Assembly: GCA_938083195.1 (NCBI GenBank)
Contig: CALKCK010000007.1
Location: 156,184-220,183, forward strand
Direction of reading: 5' to 3'
Length of the DNA: 64,000 bases
Source: an uncultured Pirellulaceae bacterium
Lineage (GTDB): Bacteria > Planctomycetota > Planctomycetia > Pirellulales > Pirellulaceae
Within the stretch, counting starts at the first letter, position 1; the number at the start of each line of letters is the position of its first letter. Under the pieces are notes generated by a model, which saw only the letters and a program-made list of their open reading frames with translations, made no database searches and had not been told where the DNA came from. The position numbers and the translations under genes were made by a program. This document shows positions 8,621 to 17,353 of this stretch, one piece after another.

Positions 8621-11203
8621 TCAATTCGTTTCTGATTCCTTGCACTTGGCCATTACTCTAAATGAAAGTAACGGATGGCGGTAAGATGCAGGCACCGTGG
8701 AGAACTGCCGCATTGATTCGAGGCGACCTTCTGACGTTACCCCAAACTCCATCCTTCGTTTGGTCAAACTCCGGGTATCAACAGTCCTAGCGAGCTGCTC
8801 ATAGAAAGTAGGCTCCTGCGGTGATTGAACCCAATATTTAATTTCCACCTCAATTGCACCGGCGAGCAGTTCACTAACGTCAACTCGGAACGGTTTAATT
8901 TGATCACGAGAAAATGGCTCAGTCTTTGAGGCCGCACCATCGTACACCGAAATCCAATTACAGTCATCCAACTTGGATGCGGACTCTGTATTCCGAAATC
9001 GAACTTTTATTCCGCCTTGGCTATCCTCTCGCAAAAGGTCTATACAATTTCCAATGTGCGCCTGCCTAATTCCTTTCGGAAACCGATATCGGTAAGAGAC
9101 CCAACCGGGACGACCGGAGACGATCGGGTGCAGGTAAGCCGTTTGGCCATCTTCTTCCAAAGCTTGTTGAAGATTGTCACTGTCGTAATAAAAGTCATTC
9201 ATCCCCGACGCCATATTAAAACGGTGGACGAAGATATCCGACTGACCTCCTCCCATAATTTGATAAGAACGCTCATTCGGTGTTTCAATTCGTTCCCTAT
9301 AGCTGACCACCCCGTTTGGATTAGCCGCTTTTATCGTGGCACCGTCCGTCCATTCCCAATACTGGCCGAAACAACCGCTGATATACGAACGAGTAGGCAT
9401 GTTTTGGCTGTCGGGTAACTGCCCATTGCTCATCCGTTGGAAGTTTGACGTCAGCTCCTCTATCGATAGTCCATCAATGAAATAATGCTTGCCGAACATT
9501 GCATAACACAACTGATTCTTTGAAACCGGCGCATACGAAAGGCCATCCGGACAGTTTTCAGACAACCTTCTGCAAAAATCCTTTACATCTGAGTAATCAA
9601 TATTAGATATCGGGTCGCCGCCGAACGCTTCACCCTCCTCCATCCCCATAACACGCCGATAGAGTTCGACTGAAACTAGATCCTCCATAACAAGCCAACG
9701 GTCATCAGGATCATAATTTGACCAGCCAAGATTTTTGGAAAGTTCAGGATACTCTTTGGCGAATTGGTCTTTTTGATCACGAGAAGATTCACCGACGGCA
9801 ATTTCTCGAAAACTTACACCCTCATAATTTTCAAAAAGCCCCTCATCCTTCCATTTACCTTTTTGTCTTTGAACAACTTCAGCGATCGCCGGTGTTTTAA
9901 TATCCAAGTCCGACCCGGCATTATTCCAAAGTAAATATGCAGAACCAAGCAGAAACAAAGAACCAATTGCAAAGCTCACAGGAATCGAAAGCCCCGAGAT
10001 TAGTTCGCGAAGCTTACCCTTTTTAGTAATGGTTTTCATTTCAATAGAATTAACCACTGAACTAACCGGTTTTCCGCCAACTCGATTGGAGAATTCAGGC
10101 AACGCCTGCGCTACGGCAATTCTAAAACTTAGTGCGTCCTCAAAACGCCCACTTGGATCCTGCGAAAGCCCCTTAAGCAATACCTTCTTTAATTCTGGCG
10201 CAATTAATGAGTCGGCTCTCAAGGCCTCTGGCCCTGTTTCTAGCTTATTCGTTAAGTCTTTTAGATCGCTCGCATCAAAGGGGTGATATCCAGCCAATAG
10301 AACGCAGGCAATTTCTGCGAGTGCAAACAAATCAGTCCTTTGCGTCAAGGGTTTCCCTGCCATCTGCTCTGGAGCCATGTACAAAGGTGTTCCTGCAAGT
10401 GGAATCGTTGGACTATCTGAAAGTGAACTAATCGCTATGCCAAAATCAAGAATTTTAAGAGTGAATCCACTCTGCCTGATCATTACGTTTCCAGGTTTTA
10501 GATCACGATGAATGATTCCAGCTTCATGAATAGCACTTAGGCCGATTGCAAGTTCCTGAAAAATTGAAAACCGAAAAGAAAGTGATTCTTTGTCAAGACC
10601 GTTGGTGCCGAGCCAATGTTGAAGCGACTCGCCGTCGTACCACTCCATCACAAAAAAAACAATCGTCGAATCTTGATCAGCGGAGACATGATACACATCA
10701 ATAACGTTTTGATGGTTTATCGACGTCGCCAGCCTAGCCTCGCTTAAAAATCTCTCTCTAGCCCCAGGATCACTTGCGATCGACGGAGCGAGAACTTTAA
10801 TCGCAACCCTTCGACGCAAATTTTCGTCGAATCCCTCAAAAACAAAACCAGTCGGCCCCGTGGCTATCAGTTTTTGAAACGAAAATCCCCTCAGACTGGC
10901 AATGGTATTTTCTGAAGAAGACCCATGCGTTTCCGAAAGGAAATCAAGAAGGCTCGCAGTCGAATCCTTACGGCTCCCTTCGCCCAAGGTGGTCAGCAGC
11001 AAATCGAAAAGATTTTTTTCCGATTCCTGACTGCGGTTATTAACTCTCTCGTTTTTAAGAGTAACCAGTGTCGAGAGTTCGTCTACGAGATCTGGGTCGC
11101 TGCAATTGAATGCAACGAGGATTTGCTGGCGCTCCGCATCGCTACTCGCATCTTCTACGCAATTGAATGCGGCCTCAAGCCGCCTAAAGTACGTAGAATC
11201 CAT
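8621..11203 (-). CDS. Ser/Thr protein kinase with transmembrane helix and FGE-sulfatase-like C-terminal domain
   Basis: A Hanks-type kinase with Lys136 in RRVAIKVLA, the catalytic loop HRDLKPGN (232-239), DFG (253-255) and GTPLYMAPEQ. The glycine-rich loop is reduced (ATGPTGFVFEG). A membrane helix follows at about 405-425. The outer part (~475-690) reads like a formylglycine-generating-enzyme/SUMF1 fold: VSVELYRRVMG, DVKDFCRRLSE, SGCFGQYWEWTDG and GGGQSD. The paired active-site cysteines of true FGE are not evident, so it is more likely a sensor or binding domain. A further ~150 residues form a beta-rich tail. An ECF sigma factor lies upstream on the same strand, a common planctomycete pairing. 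Confidence 0.9.
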   Translation of the reverse strand: MDSTYFRRLEAAFNCVEDASSDAERQQILVAFNCSDPDLVDELSTLVTLKNERVNNRSQESEKNLFDLLLTTLGEGSRKDSTASLLDFLSETHGSSSENTIASLRGFSFQKLIATGPTGFVFEGFDENLRRRVAIKVLAPSIASDPGARERFLSEARLATSINHQNVIDVYHVSADQDSTIVFFVMEWYDGESLQHWLGTNGLDKESLSFRFSIFQELAIGLSAIHEAGIIHRDLKPGNVMIRQSGFTLKILDFGIAISSLSDSPTIPLAGTPLYMAPEQMAGKPLTQRTDLFALAEIACVLLAGYHPFDASDLKDLTNKLETGPEALRADSLIAPELKKVLLKGLSQDPSGRFEDALSFRIAVAQALPEFSNRVGGKPVSSVVNSIEMKTITKKGKLRELISGLSIPVSFAIGSLFLLGSAYLLWNNAGSDLDIKTPAIAEVVQRQKGKWKDEGLFENYEGVSFREIAVGESSRDQKDQFAKEYPELSKNLGWSNYDPDDRWLVMEDLVSVELYRRVMGMEEGEAFGGDPISNIDYSDVKDFCRRLSENCPDGLSYAPVSKNQLCYAMFGKHYFIDGLSIEELTSNFQRMSNGQLPDSQNMPTRSYISGCFGQYWEWTDGATIKAANPNGVVSYRERIETPNERSYQIMGGGQSDIFVHRFNMASGMNDFYYDSDNLQQALEEDGQTAYLHPIVSGRPGWVSYRYRFPKGIRQAHIGNCIDLLREDSQGGIKVRFRNTESASKLDDCNWISVYDGAASKTEPFSRDQIKPFRVDVSELLAGAIEVEIKYWVQSPQEPTFYEQLARTVDTRSLTKRRMEFGVTSEGRLESMRQFSTVPASYRHPLLSFRVMAKCKESETN

Positions 11204-11415
11204 GTTTCCAATCTCGTCAAACCGAATAAATAACTGTTAAACAGATTTTCCGACGGAAATCAGTCGATTGATCGTCTGTTATTCGAGAAACGCAACACTT
11301 AAATTCGCGCTATCCTTTTCTCAGAATTAATGCGTAGATCCGCTGTTGATAATCTCAAAAAAATACAAATAATTTGAGATCAAGCGGCTTTCAGACATTT
11401 ATTCTTTAGCTGATG

Positions 11416-11985
11416 TCAAACTGGGTAGTCCAGCCGACTAGCTAACCAGACTTTGCAAAACGACCATTTCCGAAAGGCCGTGGCTCTCGCCATTGACAAC
11501 ATCTCCGCAGCATCTTCGATGGACTTCCCCTCAAACACCCGCAAACGCACGAGTTCCGCATTTTCCGGCATCGAGTCCTCCAACAACAAAACAGCCTCCT
11601 CCAATGCGACAATAAATTTTTCAGCCTCGTGAATTCTTTGCAAGGTCGAATCGTCTACCAAACTATGGAACGCATTTTTTTCAGATTTTTTTCGAGAAAT
11701 TCGGGATCGGGCGCGGTCAATTAGAATCTGCTTCATATTTCGAGAGGCAAAGCGGAACTGGGGCGATTCGGAAACCTCTTCCGATACCTCAGCACTGTCG
11801 AATCGAGATTTCATCGATTTTAAAAACCATTCGTGAACCAACCCGGTAGCGGTTAACGTGCTGGTCATTTCACGGCGAATCAGTCCATTAGCAATTTGTT
11901 TAAGCTGAGAATAATGGTCGTCGCTAAATTCCGAAGAATGGTTCGACGATGCGGCTTTAATATCGGTATCGTAGAGTGAGCTCAT
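11416..11985 (-). CDS. ECF-type RNA polymerase sigma factor (planctomycete type)
   Basis: A 189-residue sigma-70-like protein. Region 2 contains TSTLTATGLVHEWFLKSM and FRFASRNMKQILIDRARSR, the pattern of the Planctomycetota-expanded ECF sigma group. Region 4 shows LVRLRVFEGKSIEDAAEML followed by an Arg/Lys-containing recognition helix (ARATAFRKWSFCKVWL). It starts with ATG at 11985 with no strong Shine-Dalgarno. It is upstream of the kinase gene on the same strand with a 212-base gap. The kinase may control this sigma factor by phosphorylation; that is inference from gene order. Confidence 0.9.
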   Translation of the reverse strand: MSSLYDTDIKAASSNHSSEFSDDHYSQLKQIANGLIRREMTSTLTATGLVHEWFLKSMKSRFDSAEVSEEVSESPQFRFASRNMKQILIDRARSRISRKKSEKNAFHSLVDDSTLQRIHEAEKFIVALEEAVLLLEDSMPENAELVRLRVFEGKSIEDAAEMLSMARATAFRKWSFCKVWLASRLDYPV

Positions 11986-13074
11986 CGTGGAATAATCCGA
12001 AATTGCTTTAAGTGGGATTTAGCTAGTTAACATACTGACTGATGAGAGGACGCTGAACACCCTTGGCCCAGTATCCCTATTTCAAGAGTTTAAATTCTAA
12101 TCAAAATATGAACACGTTAAAGTCTTTTAAATCGATTTCGAATAGTTGATTTTGTTAATATTCCTACAAGTTCGATGGAAAAAGAATTTTTTAACGATTG
12201 AAAATGCAACCAATTAGAGACAGGTCACGGATTGCTGATTAAATTTCACGGAACCAACTTATTTAGAATCCGCAAAAACTACCACATTCAATTGAAGGGC
12301 TCATCCGAACCGAGAACACAATAAAATCCAGTGGAGGTAACGACCTTCCTAACGCCAGGCTTTTGATTCTATTGGCACGAGAGTTAACCGTCCAGTAAAT
12401 TTCGCCACCTCATTTACCTCCACCTTTATTCATTGATACAAATTAAACATTTTTGTTAATTGCGTTTTCACAAACGGCTAATTCTACGCACTGCCTTGCC
12501 TGACCGTTACATATTAAATCCGAAAACGTTTGTATTGATAAGTATTTTCAAATTGCACCCTTCTTTACAATCCCAGCCCTGCCTCGAGCATGATTCCCTT
12601 AAAAAGCAGATAAGAACACTTCAATTAAAAGAACACTCTAATTAATCCGTTACCCGAATGGATCGCACCTTCGCTAAAATCTTAATCAATTCATCAATAC
12701 ACGCATGAATGTCTTGGAAAATCAGATGGCACCGCGAGTCAAGGAATTTCGATTAGCGAGTTTCTTGCATCATTCAGAAGCGATCAGTTCAAACTGATTA
12801 AATCGCTGTGTCTTTTAGCCGTTTTGTTGTGGGTCAGCAAACCAATTACTAGCGTGTCGACAGACATCCGCATAAGTTGCAAAGCGGAAGGCTCAAACGT
12901 CAAAGAAGTAGATTATTGACTGCAATTGAGTCGGAACCTTTGTCCATGCAAACATGGTGTTAAAAGAATATGAAAGAAAGGCTGTAGAATCAAATACTTC
13001 AACGACCCGATGCGGAGAATAAACGGATACTTGTCAGCCTATTCAGTCGTTCCGGTTTTACTTCAGAATTCGTA
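11986..13074. other. Long intergenic region with no gene seen
   Basis: AT-rich, about 1.1 kb, upstream of the ECF sigma gene and downstream of the methyltransferase gene. It contains a 10-base inverted repeat (listed separately) and, near 12800-12917, a plus-strand frame without start codon that reads like a signal peptide. No complete gene is supported. Confidence 0.5.
12331..12423. repeat. Separated 10-base inverted repeat
   Basis: GTGGAGGTAA at 12331-12340 is exactly complementary to TTACCTCCAC at 12414-12423, with 73 bases between. It sits in the spacer upstream of the ECF sigma gene. It could be a paired binding site or an RNA stem, but the match is short enough to be chance. Confidence 0.3.
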
Positions 13075-13755
13075 TCATAATTCGGAAGTCTTCCATTCCA
13101 AAATTCCCGTATGTCCAATCGCGCCAACTGGAACTAACCAGTCACACATATCTAGAACGACGCCAAACTGTTCGGTTCTCGAAAATAGAACTCTTACTCG
13201 ACGGGGATTTGACCTCACGCTCTCTTCGATATTTGCCAACACTCGCCGAAGTGTTTTCCAACCAAATGGCTCATACATAAAAACTACGGTCACGTCGCTA
13301 AAATCGTAATCACAGGCATCCCCTCGGACCACCTCGACCTCGGTCTTACGTCCTTTTAGAAGTGTTGCGTTATCATTCGCGATGTCAACCAGATCTTCTC
13401 GCAATTCAACACCAACTGATTTCTTAATGGGTTCCATACCGACACGACATATCACACGTCCTTTCCCACAACCGAGGTCAAGGAAAACGTCTTCAGCACC
13501 TAGGCCTAAATGATCAATCATAGATTCAAGACTAGCGTAGTCCTGGCCTAGATATTTAATTCCATCACCTTCTGAGCCCAGTGAATTTTTGGATTCAGAA
13601 CCGCCTACCGTTCGGATTCCCAGGTTGCGATCACAGCGAAGATCGTTTGCCTTCGCTCGCCAAGAATGGCACTCACCCAAAAACGAACGCCAAATAACCT
13701 TTCCGGAATACTTTAGGTTTCGTGCAACGTAGCAACTCAATTTAATTGGATTCAC
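13075..13755 (-). CDS. Class I SAM-dependent methyltransferase
   Basis: The SAM-binding fold is clear: VFLDLGCGKGRVICRVG (motif I), SVGVELREDLVDIANDNA with an acidic residue ending strand 2, VVRGDACDYDF (the D/D strand-3 region), and VVFMYEPFGWKTL at motif IV. The order resembles DOT1-like bacterial methyltransferases. The start is GTG at 13755, with a GGGA stretch about 12 bases upstream; no in-frame ATG lies near. No signal peptide is seen. Genes on both sides are far away, so it appears monocistronic. The substrate cannot be read from sequence. Confidence 0.85.
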   Translation of the reverse strand: MNPIKLSCYVARNLKYSGKVIWRSFLGECHSWRAKANDLRCDRNLGIRTVGGSESKNSLGSEGDGIKYLGQDYASLESMIDHLGLGAEDVFLDLGCGKGRVICRVGMEPIKKSVGVELREDLVDIANDNATLLKGRKTEVEVVRGDACDYDFSDVTVVFMYEPFGWKTLRRVLANIEESVRSNPRRVRVLFSRTEQFGVVLDMCDWLVPVGAIGHTGILEWKTSEL

Positions 13756-14117
13756 AAAATCTATATCCCGCTAAATTTTTAACTGAATGACAATCCGTAC
13801 TAGCGAACCAGAATTTTCGCTACGGTTTAGAATAATTGGAATTCATAAAATTCAATGAGAGACTTCTAATAAAATTGAATCAAAACGAAACCCGGCTTTA
13901 AAACCCCCTCTCTTGGTGGACATCTATGCCGTCGTGGAAGCGAACCTCCAAAACGCCGTCGCTTAATTGACTCGTATCAAATTGAGACGATCATCGCAAA
14001 ATGAGAGCGAATCGAACTTAATCTCGATCGGATGACTACGTTTTCCAATGGCACACGCTTTGCATACTGATTGAGGGTCAAGATAGAACTACCTCCAACT
14101 ACAGAGAATTTTTAATT
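13756..14117. other. Divergent spacer containing a sigma-54 promoter
   Basis: This 362-base region separates the minus-strand methyltransferase from the plus-strand cold-shock-like gene. Its right end holds the sigma-54 promoter described separately. I saw no convincing enhancer-binding repeats upstream of it. Confidence 0.55.
14049..14064 (+). promoter_or_regulatory. Predicted sigma-54 (RpoN) promoter
   Basis: The sequence TGGCACACGCTTTGCA matches the -24/-12 consensus TGGCAC-N5-TTGCA exactly, with the invariant GG and GC separated by exactly ten bases. Transcription should begin near 14075, leaving a leader of about 40 bases before the ATG at 14118. Orientation and distance fit the secreted cold-shock-like gene. 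An NtrC-type activator would be needed; none is encoded in the window. Confidence 0.75.
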
Positions 14118-14576
14118 ATGAACCGCATCGTCGTTTTTAGTCTAGCCTGCTTATTGATCTGTTCGCTCACTCCACTTAATGCCAATCAGCAGAATAAGAC
14201 CGATGCGAAGGCCAACGCAGAAACCCAAACTAGTCGCGGCAATGGAACCGTCAAATTTTTTAATAACAGCAAAGGGTTTGGATTTATTAGCAACGATTCC
14301 GATATGATTGGGCTACTCCAACAGTTTGCAGAAATCTGCACTGGCCCGACTACTGGATGTACGTTCGAAATCATTGATATTTTAAACGGGTTACTGCCGG
14401 TCTGGAGTGGAAAAACCGAGAGTTCGACTGATGACGGAAATAGGACGTTGACAGTTTCGAGACTAGCTGAGGAATTCAGAGAGGGAGATCAAAGCAAATC
14501 AAATGAAAAAGAGGCAACGCATAAGGCACAATCAAAATTCAAATCGGGAGCCGATTTGTCCAGCTCAGTCAATTGA
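14118..14576 (+). CDS. Secreted protein with truncated cold-shock-domain motif
   Basis: A 152-residue protein with a clear signal peptide (IVVFSLACLLICSLTPLNA, probable cleavage after NA). Just after the mature start is GNGTVKFFNNSKGFGFISND, which matches the first strands of a cold-shock domain, including the RNP1-like KGFGFI. The rest of a CSD (the DVFVH strand and the later QxVxF part) is absent. Instead there is a segment with two cysteines (EICTGPTTGC), then a charged Lys/Ser/Glu-rich tail. Cold-shock proteins are cytoplasmic RNA-binding chaperones, so export and truncation are odd. A sigma-54 promoter lies 54 bases upstream. Function unknown. Confidence 0.75.
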   Translation: MNRIVVFSLACLLICSLTPLNANQQNKTDAKANAETQTSRGNGTVKFFNNSKGFGFISNDSDMIGLLQQFAEICTGPTTGCTFEIIDILNGLLPVWSGKTESSTDDGNRTLTVSRLAEEFREGDQSKSNEKEATHKAQSKFKSGADLSSSVN

Positions 14577-14998
14577 CGATGCTAACGCAGATTTGTTTAC
14601 GCAAAATCTCTTCGCCCTTTTTAATCGCCCCAAGAAAAATCCTCGAGACAACCCTATAAATTCTTAATCTCGCATCACAGACAACAGAAGCTGTGTTGCT
14701 AACCATCGCTGGAAAATCTTTCAGGTGATGGTTTCCGCGATTCTGCGGACTAATCAAACCAGGAGGTGGTTTAATAGTCCATTGAATTTTCGTCCAGATC
14801 GAATTTTACGCGGAGTTTTCGCGGCATAACCAATAGATAAACTTGACTTACCACCCTTGGGAGTTTCAAATTTAATCTATCAGGCAATTTGCGTCTCATA
14901 AACAGATCCGGCAGCAGATCTTTCCTCGACGTGACCAGCCACAATTAACTACGGCGTTAAGCAGTAAATCAACCTCAAATATTAACAAGATCTTTCCT
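14577..14998. other. Intergenic spacer, no gene seen
   Basis: A 422-base AT-rich region between two plus-strand genes. It should carry the promoter of the DUF1080 gene. I saw no conserved frame or strong stem-loop. Confidence 0.45.
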
Positions 14999-15628
14999 AT
15001 GAAAAGCACGCTCTGCCTCTTAATTTCACTCTTGTTTACTAGTGCCTATCAACCGACCGAAGACGGAATTAATCTACTTGCCAATGGATTAAAAGGCTGG
15101 AACGTTGCTAAATCAGGAGCATGGAAAATCGACGATGGCGTTCTTCATCCATCGGAAAAACCGGGCGGCTATATCTGGACCGAGAAGCCATATGAAAATT
15201 TTGAACTTTCGCTCGATTATAAGACTTCCGAGAAATGCAACAGCGGGATCTTTTTTCGAACAGATCCTAAAAACCCAGTTCAAGGTGGATTTGAAATTCA
15301 AGTCGCATCGCACGGGCTTTACAGCGGCAAGCACATTGTCGGTTCTTTGTACGATGCACAATCACCCACCGAGTCGGCAGGGAAACCCGATGGCGAATGG
15401 AATAAAATGACAATCAGTTGCAACGGACCAAAAATCAAGGTCGTTCTTAATGGCAAAAATGTCTTAAATGCTAATCTCGATAAGTGGACCACTCCTAAAC
15501 TAAATCCGGACGGAACTAAAAACAAGTTTAAAACAGCACTTAAAAAGTTACCACGTTCGGGAAATATTGGATTTCAGTACCACGGTCACCCCGTCTGGTT
15601 CCGAAACGTAGTGATTAAGAAAAAGTAA
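14999..15628 (+). CDS. DUF1080 (3-keto-disaccharide hydrolase-like) secreted protein
   Basis: Signal peptide (STLCLLISLLFTSAY) followed by one jelly-roll domain. Typical DUF1080 elements are present: LLANGLKGWNV, WKIDDGVLHP, YENFELSLDYKTSEKCNSGIFFR, the GGFEIQV strand, EWNKMTISCNGPKIKVVLNG, and the ending SGNIGFQYHGHPVWFRNVVIK. Length (209 residues) is normal for a single-domain member. Some members of this fold hydrolyse 3-keto-glycosides, others are binding modules. The nearby Gfo/Idh/MocA enzyme and sulfatases fit polysaccharide use. It stands alone on the plus strand. Confidence 0.9.
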   Translation: MKSTLCLLISLLFTSAYQPTEDGINLLANGLKGWNVAKSGAWKIDDGVLHPSEKPGGYIWTEKPYENFELSLDYKTSEKCNSGIFFRTDPKNPVQGGFEIQVASHGLYSGKHIVGSLYDAQSPTESAGKPDGEWNKMTISCNGPKIKVVLNGKNVLNANLDKWTTPKLNPDGTKNKFKTALKKLPRSGNIGFQYHGHPVWFRNVVIKKK

Positions 15629-15873
15629 TTCAATCAATTTCAATATCACTTTATCGTTTAACTGCTAGAAACAAACACTAGTCCTCGGTAGGTTTTCAAC
15701 CCATACGGCCATGCGTTAGAGAACCGTGTCGTTAACTCTACAGGGACGATTCGTTTCCGTTTGTCTGAAATCTATTGACAATAGACCTTCGAAACATATT
15801 GGCGTGCGCGGCGTGCGACATCAGAGACTTTTAAACGAGTTACTCGGTGAAGGGGAGAGAGCGTTACGTGATG

Positions 15874-16986
15874 CTATTCTTCTTTACAGGAGTATCCAAA
15901 CTCAGCGCCGGTCTCAATATGATTTCGACCTAGACGTTTGGCTCGGTACAGGGCTTGATCAGCACGGTTCAGCAAGAGCGTTACCGGTTCATTATACTGA
16001 AGTCTGGCGATGCCAAAACTTGCGGTAATTCCTATTCCGCTAGGAAATCTCACGTCTTCGAGGGCGCCACGTAATTTTTCAGCAAAAGCCTCAGCACCCG
16101 CTAATTTTGTTTGAGGTGCGATGATCAAAAACTCTTCCCCACCCCAACGACCAACAACATCCGACTTTCTAGTCAACTCTTTTGCGATCCTCGCAACACC
16201 TGCAATCACCTCGTCCCCAACTTGGTGTCCCCATGTGTCGTTTACCGTTTTAAAGTGATCAATATCAAATAATATAATTGAAAGCGATTCACCATATCGA
16301 CTAGATCTTTCAACCTCAATTTCTAATGTTTCATCCAGTCGCCTTCGGTTGAAAATTCCCGTCAACGAATCGACAGATACTAGCCATTCCAGCTTTTCAT
16401 TTGCGATCTTAAGCTCTCGAGTGCGCACCGCCACTTTCTGCTCTAACTCCGTGGCGTACTCATTGTTGAGCTCCGTTTGTTCTATCAAGGCAAGCTTGGA
16501 AGCAATCAATCTGGAAACCGTTTCGAAGATTTCCCTATCTTCTTGATCAAATCCACCGACTAATTTGGACTCGCTATCGAGAACTCCATAAAGTCGATCA
16601 CCGAACATTATCGGAACGCATAGCTCCGAAAGTACTTGTTCAATATCCCGGACGTAATTCCGATGGAGCCTTAGATCCAGAACCAGCATCGTTTTTTTCG
16701 TTAGTGCAACTTGTCCCGTTACCCCAACCCCTATCTGAATCGTCAAAGGATTGCGTATTTCATCATTCCCTGAATTCTTAACTCCAATAGCCGCAACTTG
16801 ATTTAGACATTTCCCTTGGTCACGAAAAAAGTAAATGACACAGTCGTCATACCCGAGACTACCGACGATTTGCCGCGTGACAAACCACGCCAAATCACGT
16901 GCATTGATCACGGACACCATTTTAATTGCGAACTCATTAAGCAAGACAGAACGCGAATGGTTTTTGATTTTTGAGTCTGTGGACAC
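15874..16986 (-). CDS. GAF-GGDEF diguanylate cyclase
   Basis: N-terminal GAF domain (~20-165; for example IQIGVGVTGQVALTKKTMLVLD and CVPIMFGDRLYGVLD), a coiled-coil linker (~168-200), then a GGDEF domain with DSLTGIFNRR, LFDIDHFKTVND and an intact GGEEF at 282-286. RKSD at 273-276, exactly five residues before GGEEF, matches the inhibitory c-di-GMP I-site. It should make c-di-GMP under feedback control, gated by a ligand or redox signal on GAF. The start is GTG at 16986. It is cytoplasmic and appears to be a single-gene unit. Confidence 0.93.
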   Translation of the reverse strand: MSTDSKIKNHSRSVLLNEFAIKMVSVINARDLAWFVTRQIVGSLGYDDCVIYFFRDQGKCLNQVAAIGVKNSGNDEIRNPLTIQIGVGVTGQVALTKKTMLVLDLRLHRNYVRDIEQVLSELCVPIMFGDRLYGVLDSESKLVGGFDQEDREIFETVSRLIASKLALIEQTELNNEYATELEQKVAVRTRELKIANEKLEWLVSVDSLTGIFNRRRLDETLEIEVERSSRYGESLSIILFDIDHFKTVNDTWGHQVGDEVIAGVARIAKELTRKSDVVGRWGGEEFLIIAPQTKLAGAEAFAEKLRGALEDVRFPSGIGITASFGIARLQYNEPVTLLLNRADQALYRAKRLGRNHIETGAEFGYSCKEE

Positions 16987-17353
16987 GACGTACGTTTGCA
17001 GAGTGAGTACTGATTAGGAATGCAATTCCCGAAAAGCGAAGGCGGAGATATTACATCAGAACAATACTTCAATAAATTAATCCCGACCAAAATTTCATCT
17101 AACAAATCAGGTTTTTTATGGGAAAACATTTCTCTCAATTCAGAAGATCAGTTTGACAAAAACCGCAATGAAGAAAACTTCACATTCGATTTTAGAAACT
17201 TGCAATTTCAGTGCCGGCGACGATTAGTCGAAAACTAATTTCAATTAGATCCTTGGAGGTCTGACCGAACCAATCTCAGGGAGTGATCCGTCCGCGAAAT
17301 GGCAAACTTAATCAAAATCTGCCAACAAAAGATTCGTAACAAACACCAGACCG
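16987..17353. other. Intergenic spacer, no gene seen
   Basis: A 367-base spacer upstream of the diguanylate cyclase. A 72-residue plus-strand frame inside it has no motif, signal peptide or ribosome-binding site and is probably chance. Confidence 0.4.
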
